64,000 nt of DNA from Litomosoides sigmodontis. Lineage: Eukaryota; Nematoda; Chromadorea; Rhabditida; Onchocercidae. Positions 13,357 through 26,631 of this stretch are shown here, piece by piece. A program made the translations under genes and the position numbers. The notes beneath the pieces were generated by a model that did not search any database, was not told the origin of the DNA, and worked only from the letters and a program-made list of their open reading frames with translations. Every line of letters starts with the position of its first letter. Within the stretch, counting starts at the first letter, position 1. The stretch lies in the NCBI GenBank assembly GCA_963070105.1, contig OY718804.1:6409317-6473316 (forward strand), read 5' to 3'.

Positions 13357-16300
13357 ATGAGTGTTATGTTTGCGAATTCACGAACCAATCAAGCAAATAA
13401 TGGTTATTTGGTTGAATTTAAGGTAACGTTTGCAGTTCCGTGATATCGGTGACGATTTTTGCATACGCATCTAGCGACGCGTGATAGTAGAGTTAGATTA
13501 TGGGTAATGACTACTTTCAATTCGATGGCTGAAGCGAGATGGTTTGGAGCACTAGACATGGTTCGGGAATATCGTGTTTACTTTCTTATAGTTTAGATTA
13601 ATATACTGAAAGTATCATTGATTAAGGCAGGCCGGTCGAATTTACAAGCAGGCTCGACAGTGGATAGACGAAAGGTTGTGGCTGATAAAACGAAAGGACT
13701 AGTTTTCATCAAGCAGTCTAGTGACCAGCTGATGCATTTTTGCTGGAAAAATCGTGAGACTGGTGCGGTTGTGGATGTTAGTAATGTTTTTAATGCATTA
13801 TTCAATATATTTGTTAATGGTAGTTTCAAACGCAAAATGATAATTATTACTAGGAAGTACTCTCTCTCACTTCGTGTTTCTTCATTCCTGTGCTTCGATG
13901 TAATGATAATTTTTGGTCTAACTTTGAGAACAAAAAAGTAACCAGAAAGAAGGGTGGGTCATTGTCATTCACTTTTCTTCTGTACTTAGGCTTTGTTACT
14001 TCGCTCTTCACTACTTAGTTCGTAATGAGAAAGAAGTGCGATGGTTTATTGTCAGTGTAAGTATTTGAGATGTTTTGGACTCTTGGGTATTTCAAATTGA
14101 CGTGAAGTGGTCATAATTTCAGTGTTCATTAAAATTTCAATTAAAATTGTGCACTGACATATCCATTATAGTTAAATTATACACTAACGTTTTTGGTCGC
14201 ATAATTGGTTGCAAAGTTTTATAAAAATAAGTGACCCATGAAGTTAGGGCATAATTAGGAGGGGGAAGAAAAGATAATCCTCTATTCATGAGAATTTCGA
14301 GTATTGTGAAAAGAAATTGCATGGGATTTCTGGAAATACTTATATAAATCAAATAAAATAGCTGTTTAAACAAGGCTCAAAGATTTTTTCGTAGGATTTG
14401 ATTATTTTCCCTGGCGATACAGAATTTTTGCGAGTAAAAGAATGTACGGACGGTCGCGTCTATATGTTAAAATTCAAAAGTACAGATGAGAAACGTCTAT
14501 TTTGGATGCAGGATGGTAAAACTGATAAGGACGACGAAAATTGCAAGAAAGTTGGTTTCTTTTTTGTTTTTGGTGTGTTACTTAATCTTTTACAACATTT
14601 AGTCTTGGTCAAGTGGTAAAAAAAGAATGAAAATTAAATGTCAGTACCTCTGTGACGTTTTGCTTCTCATATTGTTATCAAAAAGGCATATTTTATATGT
14701 CCTAATGGAATTAATACTATTATTAACGCAATTATGCAGTGGAACTGTTTGAGACATGAGAACCGTTGTTCACTGTACTAAATTAATAAATCTTTATGGA
14801 ACGCTTTTTTATTCCTATCGCTCGATTTATATTCAGAAATGCATTAATATAAAATGTGCTTTAGGTAAATGAAACGTTAAATAATCCCCCAGCTCCGCGA
14901 GCAGCAGCACGCGGAGGAACCGATCGTGCTGGTGCTTCATCATTCGGCACTTTAGCAGCTTTGGGTAGCGCAGGTGCTGATGGTGAACTTGGAGCACTGG
15001 GAAATCTAGATCAAAGTCAACTGATGCAGTTACTTTCACTGATGAATCATACGAACAGCACGTCAGCTAGTGAAGCAACTAACCTTTTGCCGCAACTTCC
15101 ACTTGTGACTGATGCGCCTCCGTTAGATTTCTGATTCTTTTCTTAATTTTTTAAAATGATTTTTTTTGTAAATTGCATTTAGCTACATTCTGGAAGCACT
15201 TTGGAATTAATTTACCTAATGTCATTTCTGTTTCTTCTACCCAAAATAACAGTGGCATTAGTTATATTTCCTTTTGTAGTTCTCTAGTGAACAAATAGAA
15301 TAAGAGATATTAAAGTAGATTCTTGATATGACGGAACATTAATTTATGCCTTAAAAAATTTCGACAGTGCTTGAAAATGAAAGCATTAACTTAATTCGAA
15401 ATCAAAGTATTGAAGCTTATGATGATCGTTAAAAGGGTTTATAGAATAACATCAAAAGAAAGCGGTACAACATCCACGCAGAGCGCAACACCTTCCAATA
15501 CACCTGCTAGTGGGATTGTTCCTGGCAAATCGTCAAGTAACGCAGTGCAGTTGTCGCAATTGAAAGAAATTATTGCAAGTATAACGCCACTTGATGGATC
15601 CGGAAGAAAAAGTAGGTTCTAAAAATTCTAGATAGTGCTCTTTTTCTCATTTTTCTGACGATTTATAAGTGAACTTGGAATTTACCAATAATATTAAAAT
15701 ATTGTCCTAGACGGGAAAATGGAATAGAAAAACATATGAAACGTGTATGTCGGCTTTAACTTTTTAATTGTAAAATTGTAGAAGATCACTAAAGATGGAA
15801 TCGCCTTAGAAGATATTTATTTGATGACACGTCAGAAGAGTAAAACTGTCATCAAGCGTTGTAACATAACATTGTTTTTCAAAGTTATGCTTGTTAGAAT
15901 TGCTCGCTCTCTTTTAGTTAATGCTATTTTTTGCTTTGTGATTAGAAGCAATACGTCCTATTTCTTAGACTTTAGATTTTATATTCGTTTTAGTTCCAAT
16001 CGATTTTACTGATGTACTCTGTTCTGCTGACAAAATCAACGATGTTGTGGTGAAATATGCTGAACGACTGGTCCCTCATTTACCTAGCCAAGTATGTTTC
16101 TCCTTCAACTGCTTCATTGGTATTCGAATATACAACAGTAATTGAGTTACATGAAAATATTAGTAATGAGTACAATTTTGAAAAGAGAACTTCATTCCTT
16201 CGTTTCTTGCATAGGGAAGCAGCGATTAACAGCTACAGGCTACAGGATCAATGCTGTAGCCTCAAATGTGTGAGGAAATTGCTCTTTTAGTGAAATGAAC

Positions 16301-17161
16301 AACTCAAAGAATGCATCGGATAAGTATTGTATTTATACAAGCAATAAAATGGAAGTGTTAGTTCAGTGATATGTCCTAGAGGTTTTGGTTTCATTTCTCG
16401 AAAGGAAAAGACAATGAACCGACCTTTATGTTTCATTTCAAACTGAAACCCTTTCAAAATTTTTTTTTTGGCAGATGAATACAACAGTAGTATTATTACT
16501 AACTGCAGTCAGAAAACTAAACTCCGAAATTTAAAAATTGGTCAATTAAGTTTTGCAAAGAAGACAAACTTCCGTCATTAACTTAGCGCTCCTGTAAGTT
16601 TAATTTTCTTTATATCAAGGAGCCCATTTACAACAGTCAAGAAGAACTGCAGCAAACACTTCGCACACCGCAGTTTCGGCAAGCAGCTGATATTTTCGGT
16701 CATGCCTTGCAGACGGGGCAGCTAGCGCCAGTGTTACGGCAGTTCGGTATTGATGAAAATATAGCGACAGCAGCTGGAAATGGAGGTAATTTTACTTCCA
16801 AATTCTTGGAATACGAAAAGGATCGGACTGAAATGCAAAACAGGGCCTTTAACAGCTCCTTCATTATATCTCATCACTAAAAATTACAGACATGATTGCG
16901 TGGGCAACACAGTTCACTGCAAGTGAGACCGGTAAAGTAGCGAAAATCGAAACCTCATCTCATCCTGGTAAGCTGCTAAATACATTGAATTTCAAATCAA
17001 AATTTGAAAATTTTTTTTACCGGCAACTTAGAACTGCATTGAAACTTTTAATTATATAAGATCATGCAGGCATGGAATCAGACGTCGAAGACGAAGAAAC
17101 TAATGAAAAGGCCGTTCGTGAAGCTGAAAACAAATCCGATGACCACATGGACCTCGATTAA
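13357..17161 (+). CDS. rpn-13: 26S proteasome ubiquitin receptor RPN13/ADRM1
   Basis: Proteasome regulatory-particle subunit that binds ubiquitin and RPN2 and recruits the deubiquitinase UCH37. Nine exons read cleanly: 13357-13422, 13627-13776, 14395-14550, 14865-15121, 15445-15611, 15994-16091, 16620-16785, 16890-16967 and 17070-17161. They sum to 409 residues against 407 in human. The N-terminal Pru domain is seen as [54 protein letters not shown] and LNNPP. A low-complexity Ala/Gly/Ser linker follows, with [11 protein letters not shown]. The C-terminal UCH37-binding DEUBAD domain shows [16 protein letters not shown] and [19 protein letters not shown]. The protein ends DDHMDLD, close to the human DMSLD tail. 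Start and stop are both well placed. Confidence 0.95.
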
Positions 17162-17950
17162 TTTTATTTACTATCCTTTTGTACTTTTCCACAGATAGAG
17201 CTACACTGTGCTATATACAAATTTCAGTGTTTAGTTCCACCTGTGACTTGAATTTTGTATTTTATTTGTCGTCATAAAAGGAACGCTTTGCTTTTGAAAG
17301 AATGTTGCAGCCTGCAAAAGAAATGATAGTAGAAATCATGAGTTAAACGTTATGCCTCCTGGATGGAAGCATATATATTTTAAAATTGTTACAGACAAGA
17401 GGCTGCATGATTCGTTGTAAGATTTGCAGATATGTAATTAGCCATACAAAGTTCACAGTCTGATTATGCCAGAAAAAAAAAATAGCTATTGGGCAACATC
17501 AAAGTGTTTACGTATCGTTCCTCTTATGGTGCGAAATCTGCATTTCAGTTGCCAAGGCTTTAAAAATTGATCCATTAACAATTTATGCCAATTGGATTGT
17601 TTGAATGGACATGAATCCTATCTTTCCCCTCTTCAAAATACAAACAGGGAAAATTTATGTCGTATCTCGCTGGTTTCAAGTGCTTTGAGAAATGGAAAGT
17701 ACATTTAGTATGCTTTAATAACAACCTGCTATAAGTTGCCGAAGATAAAACATAAATCAACAACAGATATGTTTTAAAATTAACGAAAATGAACTCAATG
17801 AACTAAAAGCAGAATCAGAATGAGAATACGTCAGTAACGATGCCGCTGAAAAAACAAAGCTTAACAGGAGGTTAGTCTCTAAGTAAAAAGTAAATGAAAT
17901 GAAGCTATAGGGAGGATGGAATGCTTTAACAACAAAAAAACAAGAATGGA
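17162..17950. other. Convergent 3' intergenic region
   Basis: About 790 bp between the stops of ADRM1 (+) and the reductase (-). It should contain both 3' UTRs. The sequence is AT-rich with no coding signal I can support. Confidence 0.45.
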
Positions 17951-18195
17951 TCACGAGGCAGCCTTCATCTCGCGTGCCTTTTTTGCGAGTGCTTTCTTGC
18001 GAACAAGTTTAGTTTTCTCGCTCAAGTATGGTACAACAATCCATTCCGGTAAGTTTTTTATAAATTCAACCTGGAATTCATTAGAGTTTCAGCTTGGGCA
18101 GAGTGCCTTCAATAAGTTTAAGATCATAAAAGTGTCCTGAATGAAATCCTAAACAGCTAAACGAGTTCCAACCAGGCATGAGATAAAATTTAGTA

Positions 18196-18241
<46 letters not shown>

Positions 18242-20564
18242 AAAAATAGAAGCCGCCATGACAAGTGGAAGATTCCGTATTGGGATGAAAGGATGGGAGA
18301 TACCAGAACAAATTAGCGCCTGCGGTAATTTTTCCAAACAAAAAAAAAGTTCACTAAATGGGTGTGATCTAAAATGGTAAAAAACAAACTTGTAATTGAT
18401 GGGAAAAACAACCGGTTGTTTCATCCGTGATTCCAATCGTCTGAACTGCACTTTTTGCGAAATCTTCAGCTGTCACAAAGAAGAATGATGGGCGTGAGAC
18501 CTCCAAACGTTCTTTTTTAAATCGAACAATACTAGCAGGTATATTAGAAGCATTGCAGTTTGAAAGATTTACTTTGCTGCTTACATGAAAATTTGCAAGA
18601 CATCTTGGATAAAAAATTTTTTCAAACTACTTAACTCTGTGAGTAATTTCGTGAAAAGAACATTCAGTAAATATAACCTTGGACATTTTGGTAGTAACGA
18701 GCATGGGGCACACGGTCTGGATGATTATATTCGTTTGTGCGTATTCCTTTTGTAAAATACTTGAAAACCAGGTAACATATTTCTGGAATACAGTAGAATT
18801 TTTTGTAAGACGAAAAACAAGTGGATCTTACATATGGATTGAGTGATATTCAATAAGTGAAGAACTTGACTGAATAATATTTTAATCAACTCATCTTTCA
18901 ATAAAATTATTACCTTTGATGCTGAATATACACTGAGCAAGTCAAGTGGACTATACGCAGTAGCAGAAGATATGTTTACAATGATGCCATTATTACGCTC
19001 AACCATTTGAGGCAACACCGCAGCAGACAACTGTAAAACAATTTGAAATTTACAATAAAATAAAAATAAGGAAGCTAGCTGGCACATTTCAGCGATAAAT
19101 AAATCGCTAAAGCTTCGGACTTGAATTTCAATGATGACATAAAACACTACGAAATATAATAACAACATTTGTTCCATAAAACAAATGTTTCAAATTTTTT
19201 CAATTAAAGTTTAGTGCTTCAGTCAAAGCATTTAAAGTCAATGAAAAAATTATAAACAAGTAAATGTGCTTCCCACACAAGTGTACTGAATATTCAAATG
19301 GGGAAATTAATAAATTAGTCTAAACATACCAAAGTTACAGGAAGCGTATTAACAATATCGACATCTGCGAGTCTTTGAAGGCCACCTTCCGCCTTATGAA
19401 TTACCTCTGGATAACTAAAGCTCACACCAACGTTGTTAACTGTAAATAATTTATTATATGTAACGAATACAATCTTAAAAGATGCGCATAATATTCATGC
19501 ACAAAATGGTTATTAACGAGAAAATAATTCTAATCTAGTCTGCAATTATGTCTTACTTGTTATTCATTACTATTCCGCTTCGAAAACAGGCTCTTGGCCT
19601 ATAACTAATTACATGAAAGGAACAACCTTGAACAAGAACCCCAGAAAAATGAAATATGAAACGAGACTAAGAACTACATTATTATGTCACTGTTTATTAA
19701 ACAATAAATATGCTTATATGTAACTCCCACCCAGTATGCCGATATCTAACTCTCTCAGCAACACCAACACTGTATTTTCATATTCATTGACATCCCCACT
19801 TGTGAAATCAAACGCAATAGTTTTAACCTGTAAAGGCTTTGAATGTTTTGATTAAATTCGGGTTCTACAGCATAATAACAGGCCTTTGTTATTTGCCGAA
19901 TTTCGAGCGAGCTTTAACGAGACAATAAAAAAGGTCATGATTAAATTGCATTTAACGCTGTCTCTAAGCAAAATAGAAATTCAGTTCCAAAGAAATAAGT
20001 AAATGATTCTTTCATAATATAGAATTAATTAAAGCCACAAACGGTAGTTAACCTGCAGTTTTTGTCAGAAATAATTGACAGAAAAAAAATCAACAAACAA
20101 CACAAAGAAGTTCAAGCAAGAAATAAGCGATGAAAAAACCTCTACTCCACATTTTTTTTTAAGTTCTTCCATTACCGCATCCAGCTTGCTCTGGGTACGT
20201 GATATCAGAACAATGGAGAAACCACGCCTTGCCAACTCGAAAGCATAAGCTTTTCCTATCCCATCAGTACTACCGGTAATAACTAAAAGCAATGAAATAA
20301 GGACTCGTATTATAACGGTTGACTACATTCTCAAATTCCTAAATTTACAGAGCAGCACTAAATTCCATTTTAAGTCGTTGCAAAAAAGGACCATGAAAGT
20401 AAGTTTTCCTTACCTGCCCATTTGCCACCAGCAGCTTTGCGCAGATTGATGGGAGTTGCAATGAAGAACGGATAAATGAGATTGTAAAGAATTACGGCCA
20501 CATGATAGAGCAAATACAACAGGAAAATCCAACCAAGCAACACCAACGCACATTCACACACCAT
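17951..20564 (-). CDS. let-767: Very-long-chain 3-oxoacyl-CoA reductase / 17-beta-HSD type 12 (SDR family)
   Basis: ER-membrane short-chain dehydrogenase that reduces 3-ketoacyl-CoA in fatty-acid elongation; nematode LET-767 is also linked to sterol and branched-chain lipid metabolism. Exons: 20564-20414, 20282-20140, 19827-19731, 19439-19330, 19030-18914, 18782-18678, 18500-18390 and 18070-17951. They sum to 317 residues, the family length. Visible are an N-terminal membrane anchor (ALVLLGWIFLLYLLYHVAV), the NADP-binding TGSTDGIG, the NNVGVSFSYPE motif, a catalytic Ser in IIVNISSATA and the catalytic YSASK. The C-terminal tail is basic (VRKKALAKKAREMKAAS). The Met at 20564 is preferred over an upstream one because a TTTCAG acceptor lies only 9 bases upstream. 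The start of exon 7 is the weakest junction. The HSD17B12 subgroup is likely from NNVG and the C-terminal LPEWI. Confidence 0.9.
18198..18239. repeat. (TA)n microsatellite in the last intron of the reductase gene
   Basis: About 21 perfect TA units in the intron between exons 7 and 8. Likely length-polymorphic. Confidence 0.95.
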
Positions 20565-20582
20565 TTTGTATAACTGAAATGT
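20565..20582 (-). promoter_or_regulatory. Probable spliced-leader trans-splice acceptor
   Basis: On the - strand, CATTTCAG is followed by TTATACAAA and then ATG. A strong 3' splice site 9 bases before the start codon with no upstream coding exon is the usual mark of SL trans-splicing in nematodes. Confidence 0.55.
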
Positions 20583-23071
20583 ACACTTCACATTCAAAAC
20601 TACCTTCTCAATGCTATGAGCTAAAAGTAAACAACAAGCAGTCTAAAAGTAAACGAAACCTACGACACGCGAAACGTAGAAGGTATGAAGAGGAGAGGAT
20701 GATGGAAGATGGTTGCTTACTCAGTCATGTTCAGTGATTTCAAATGTCAAGTTTTTATTCTAAACACACTACTGCTTCTACTTACTGCGTACCGATAAGC
20801 CGTAGTAGAAAAGTAAGCAAGATAAGGCCGGTAAATATCGCCATTCCTATGCTAGGTGAGGAAGAGACTCACTTCTCGACGCACAGAGAGAGCCTTCGCG
20901 AGTGGACAAACGGGGAATTGATCAGTGGGCAGATGGAAAAGGTAGAAGCAATGAGAATGACGACAAATGGACAAGTCTGAGTGGAGTGCGATATGAACTG
21001 GTACCAGTATCAGTATCAGTTCACCTCCCTGTAAGCCTACCTTCGACTAAAGATCAGCTGCAGCAGTGATGATTAATGAACTTTTTCTTATCAAAGAGAC
21101 TCCTAATCGAAGAGGGAAAGACGCGGCGGAGGAATATGATGACAAACGAGAGACTGTCTGCCGCACCACCACCACTTCTGAAAGTTCACAGATCTTCAAA
21201 GACTTTACTGCCGTGACACAGACATAACCAAATGCGTCAATTCTTTCTATATGAAAAGTCAAGAGGCGTAGGACCAGCGAACCTCCCTGACTTGCTGCTC
21301 TGCAAGATGTGACTGCACTTCTCTCATCTGCCCTTAAGTATAACTCAACGTGTACGGTACAATCTATTTCGTTACTTGGTGGTGGCCGTCTCTCCTCTCA
21401 TACTCAGTCTATCGGCTATCTCTGCCTCTTTCAAGAGGGTCGGTGTCGTCGACGATCACAAGCCATCGAGAAATGCTAACTAGCAGTTGATATTTAAAAT
21501 TTGCTCGTGCAAAAATCCAAAATTTCCACCTGTCTTTTCTTATCTCCACCTCTCTCTCTCTCTCTCCCCCTTTCTCTCTTTCTCTCTCTCCCATTCTCTT
21601 CAGAAGGGCCTTTTGTGAGAGGTGCGGATGTGGATATTGGATGAAAGAAATATGATGTTAATTGCATTCACATCAGTCACATCGTGTGCTATCTTTTCAG
21701 TTATCAGCGGAAGGAGGAGATAATTCGACCTCACTGCTACATCCCATCCGCTTTTTTATTTCAAAAGCTATCACTCCCGGCCATCAAGCTATCTGTCCGC
21801 AGGAATGAAAGTATTGCTTGCAGGAAGAAACTTTGTTGCAAGCACTTCTGCTGGCGAGGAGAAGGAAGGATCAGCTGTTACCGACGTTTCCTATCCCTCA
21901 TCCCACCTTGCAACACGGACGCTGCGTACCGACACCTCCACCACACATGCACACATAGATTAGCACCGTAGAGATGTCCCTGCAGGTTCATCTACAACGC
22001 TTCTCCACGCAGTTGCGGAAGAAGATCGTATTCTTCAGATACTTGCATTCTTTCTTCTCTCTGTTCGTGTCTGCGCATACGTCTCGACGTGACTCTACCT
22101 GCATACGTAACTGAGGTATACGACATATTCGAAAGGCATTTATTCTTCTGTGGGGTAATTATCGGTAATATAATGCTTACGGGAAGTGATTAATATGGCT
22201 AATTTCATTCTAAACTAGTCGTGTCAGAGGTCGCGCTCTATCTTAACGCGTGCGCACGTAACGTTAAAGAGTCGTAATGGTAGCGGTGATTAGAATTTCA
22301 CATAATGTTTGTTTCTATTATCGTATTATCAGTGGTCAAATTATACTCCACATGTTTTCCATCGAATCTAAAATGTAATTTTGTTGAAAAATGACACCAT
22401 CCATTACCTACATGTAATTTTTGCGACTTCTTTGTTTTGATTATTTGTAATTTCTAATTGCATCTTCACGTTGATTTATTTTGTATAATTCTTCTGATCT
22501 CACGGTGAAGAAAAGCATAAGGCTAACATTGAACTGTAATCTATGAAACTCTCTCAGTCGATCATTACGTACATCATCTTACAGTATCCACTCATGAAAT
22601 CTACCAACCGTTAGACTTACAAACCCCATTATCATTGGCCTATTGCAAAGTCTGAACTAGGCGAATGATCTAGTAAGGAACATATGCAATATACGTTAAT
22701 TTTATATGTTGTATGTTTCCAAAGTTAATTAATGTTGCCTTGTAAGGGTGTTTTTTGGGATTATTTTAGATTTTCTTCTTTGCGGTTAGAAGAAATTTCC
22801 CTTGTTTTTTTCTTAAGAGAACAGAATAGTAATTCTACACGTGGAAGTTAGTAGGTCCTCACTTGCTCTATGGAATGCTTTTTCCTTAAAACTTTCATTG
22901 AATTACTTCAGCATAGATCCGTCTGCTTGCTTTATTTTACCTAATCAGTCTAAATTGGATCTACTGATGTCGCATCATGATCTTTCCTTGTATCAAAATT
23001 TAAGCTTTTAAAACATTTTCTAGGTGTTCAAGTCATTCCAACTTCGGCATTCACTCTTATAGCTGGTCTGA
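20583..23071. other. Divergent promoter region between the reductase and the SWAP70-like gene
   Basis: About 2.5 kb without a supportable gene. The 20.7-22.0 kb part is less AT-rich than its surroundings and has many GAGA/CTCT-type tracts, including a CT-rich run at about 21549-21592. Several open frames of 60-95 codons occur but have no recognisable domain or splice context. A CAGTATCAGTATCAGTT short repeat lies near 21006-21022. Confidence 0.45.
21549..21592. repeat. CT-rich (GAGA-type) tract
   Basis: TCTCTC runs interrupted by CCCCC and TTT. It lies in the region between two divergent genes, so it could be a GAGA-like promoter element or a plain simple repeat. Confidence 0.8.
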
Positions 23072-25542
23072 ATGGCTCAAGAAGGTTTGAATGCCTCATC
23101 ATTGAAAAATCTGAATATATTTACTGAAGATCCATTACTGCAGCGTCTTCATCAAGTGTTTACCCTATTTAGTGATAATCAACGCCATATAAGTTCACAT
23201 CAAGCTCATTTTATCATCGAACAGTTGTTCAGGTGATCATTCTTGGCCCACGTGCGATTTTTAGAGCAGCACGTTGAATATCCAAGAGGGTGAATTTTCC
23301 ACTCAGAAATCCCAAATATCAGAACTTCAATCTCATTTGTTCAATTTTCAAGATGAAAATGGAGGGGCGGTTTCATTTATAACCACTCCAGATTAAATCA
23401 TGGAACTGAAGAGGTGCAAAATGGTTCATCAACTTTGATGCAGTCTGACGCCATAACCTTCTATGATTTATTACGGATGTGCGATTTACTATTCCCGGAT
23501 CGAAAACAGTTCGAACCACTGGTCGATCGGATTTTTGAGCGATATGTGCAGCATATTATTTGTAAGGTCTGCTATTTATGAATTTTTGTAAAGTTATGAG
23601 GAGTAAGAGAAGTTTAGAATTTCAACTTTTCTGACTGGCTCAGTGTAGATAACTGCTAGTCGTTCACTTTTGAGCTCTAGTTTCTTAGCTGTGTTTATTA
23701 TCATTGCATCCTAAACAATAATTGAACTCTTCCTGCTCACGATTTCGAAATCATACAGATCTGATTAAATGTAATAAACAATGTGAAAAAAAGTTTTGTG
23801 CATAAGTTGTGTGTAGTTCACAACACATAGATTCTATAATGTGTAAAAGTTGAAACAGGTATCTTTTATGATTGAAAATTTACCGAAATTAGTATAAATC
23901 TCGAAACATCCAGGTAACAAGTCTCTTATGAGTTAGATGTAGAGGAAAAGGAACTAAATTTAGGATGATGTAGTGTCTGCCATACAGTAGATATTTCCGC
24001 TTTTTGAGAGTTGTAGCTATTTTGTTTTTAACTGCAGGGCTTTTTGCTGCTCTGCAGTAAAAGGGATAAAAAGAACCATTGCTTGATAGGAAGTAATAAT
24101 TCCAAATGGCGAGCTTACTGGTGCACCGCAACACCTGGTGCTATTCATTTATGGCCTTTGCACAAGTCAACTAATGTTAAAAATAGAAGAACAATCACTA
24201 TCGATCAGGCATCATCCGTTCAAGTTTGCCATTTCTTTATCCTTTCAACATGTAGTTTTTTCCCTCTTAGATTTTACAGAAGTAAAAGATATATATAACA
24301 AGCCGTTCTGCAGGTTAACATTGTAAAGAGGCTTTTTTTTGTACTCTGGTAACAACGGTAACCTCTTCATTACGACTTACTACTACGCAGTCCGATCATT
24401 GATAGTTAGAAGGAAGATCTCATACCATAAGTCTGACTACTCACATCATAAGTCTGACATTTCGACTGGCAACATGAGATGCTTAATTTTAGAATTAAAA
24501 GACGATATAAAAACCAAGAATTTCATCTAAATGCAATAATATTTATCAGATAGGCACATTCGACGAGGAACGATTTACATGGCTACTTATAGCAGCATCG
24601 GAACAGAAGTGGGAATTTGGTCACTTTGATGAATTGCAACGGAAACACTGGATGTTCGGTAATGATTGCTTTAATTTCTGTACCGTCATATAGACTTCAG
24701 TTCTATCACAGACATGGAGCCGTTTTCGTATCAAACTAAAACTTTATAAAAGATCAGTAATGAATTAATCCTTATCAAAAGTGAAATTCTAGCGATGAAT
24801 TTGGCTATAGAGCAAAGGTCGGTGGAGGATTTGCAGAGCCATGACCGAGAATCTTCGCGTAGCACAGAGTCTCATGCGCTACGTGACAAAAATTTGTCTT
24901 GGAGACTGGCACTTGAATGTGAGAATGAACGGTTGATGCAACTGTTGGACGATCAAAGGAGGGCCCTTCGTGATGAGGAAATTGTTAGAACGATAGCTGC
25001 TAGGTATACCTGCTTTGTTACAGCGGCAGAGTTAAAGGAGATTAGTACAGATTAAGCAAGACGACTTTTTGCATTTGAGATGATCATCATGCTAGTGAGA
25101 ACAATATTTTGTTTATCTCATTTTTATCTCAATCTCTTTAAACAGGAGTACACATACGTCTGAACAAGTTTTAGAGATTCTACTCAGTTATGTTCTCATC
25201 TTTGTTTAATTACACGTTCCTTCAGCATTTTTGTGAGGTAGATTTAAACGGGGAGCCATACAATGTTAAAATTAACAAAATATAAGGAATTTATGCTAAA
25301 TAATAACTTAGAATGGAGAAATGAATTAATGTCGCAGTAACTTGTAATAGCAAGTCTAAATTTTCAGTCGGAGAGTTTTTATCTCATTTAAAACATAATT
25401 TTTTTCATTTCCTGGTAGGATGCTTGATGAAGAACGTGAGAGGCGTGAAAAGCTGGAGGAAAAGTTGCAGGATTTGGTTCGAAACCTCGACAAAAATTGC
25501 AACAGCGATTCTCGTACGACAAATGATGCCCTGGAAGATTGA
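23072..25542 (+). CDS. SWAP70/DEF6-like protein with PH domain
   Basis: Likely a small member of the SWAP-70/DEF6 family of phosphoinositide-binding, Rac-linked actin regulators. Exons: 23072-23232, 23392-23566, 24038-24223, 24550-24658, 24793-25003 and 25419-25542. Together they give 321 residues and all phases agree. Exon 1 has an EF-hand-like helix pair (LHQVFTLFSDNQRHISSHQA) lacking good calcium ligands. Exon 2 matches the segment before the PH domain (FYDLLRMCDLLFPDRKQF). The PH domain runs from KGFLLLCSKRDKK through SKWRAYWC and ends near EERFTWLLIAASEQKWEFG. A short coiled coil follows with LMQLLDDQRRALRDEE and RMLDEERERREKLEEKLQD, close to SWAP70's [20 protein letters not shown]. The vertebrate proteins have about 585-630 residues, so N-terminal and coiled-coil parts are reduced here. 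Confidence 0.7.
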
Positions 25543-26631
25543 AACTTGTAAAATTCAACTAAAATTCATTTAAAAAAGCTATTGACGGACAAGAATATTT
25601 TCTAACCAAACTCGGTGGACGGATTAGGGTGCGGGAAAACGGGCAGGAAAAGCCATGATATTCTCAAGAAAAAAGAATCATGTTGGACCATTTCATGATA
25701 TTCTCAAGAAATCATATTTAATACTGATTATTCATTTATTTACAGGATGAAATATTCCATCGATTGCTTGGATATATTACATACAGGTTCTGTAAATGCG
25801 AATAGGGAAATGTGACTCGATCAAGTAATATCTACAAAGTGAAAGAGATTGAAATTATGTATAAAAGTTCTGTGCTCAAATAGCCTCATCACTGGATATA
25901 GTATGTAGTGAAAAGAATGATTGGCTTAAAGTGTGAAGACGGAGAACTTACGCCTAAGGAAAACTGATACTTTGAATAGGTGATAGATTTTTGTTACTAT
26001 GTCTTGCAGGTATAGTAAAACGATCGGTCCGATTTGGATCAAATAAACTTTGAATCATTCATCGAACAGTATTCGGTATCGACATCTTCACTTAAAACTT
26101 TTTTGAACATCCATACAACGCTGAACAATCACTCAATGTATTGGTTAGTTAGTAAGGCAAAACGACGAAAATAAAGTATGACATGTGATATACAACCTGT
26201 ATTAGCAAATCTAAGCTAAAAACAATCACTGGGACATGAGCTGCACGATGAACGGAGTGTCGCCATAAGTGTTTTGACGTGCACACTCTGGATAAAATTA
26301 CGAGTACGAAAAGTAAGGAAGATCAAGTGGTAATTTGTGTGCGTAATGCTGTCCGATTTGCTCTCAGAATTTATTGTATAATCTGCCACTATCCTTTCGC
26401 CATCGAAAAATGATCCTGTTGCATTTTGTACTTCATACTTTGTGAGCTTATTGGCGAAATGGAAAAGAAGTGAAATTTGCGGCGGGGTAACGCACTAACA
26501 ATAATTCAGTACAGTACAGCTGCAATTAATTTTGAAAGAGCATGACTGATATAATGAGAGCATAAGTTTAGTTTTCAGCTTTTGACAAACCCTCAAATAT
26601 TTTCCTTAAATGAACCTCCTAGTGTATCGTA
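25543..26631. other. Convergent 3' intergenic region with a 17-bp direct repeat
   Basis: About 1.1 kb between the stops of the SWAP70-like gene (+) and the coiled-coil gene (-). The sequence CATGATATTCTCAAGAA occurs twice, at about 25654-25670 and 25694-25710. No gene is seen. Confidence 0.5.

Noticed and set aside
13593..13835. An 80-codon - strand ORF.
   Set aside because: It is antisense to ADRM1 exon 2, which carries the conserved Pru domain.
21684..21971. A 95-codon + strand ORF in the divergent promoter.
   Set aside because: No recognisable domain, no splice context, and cysteine/histidine-rich composition without a regular zinc-finger spacing.
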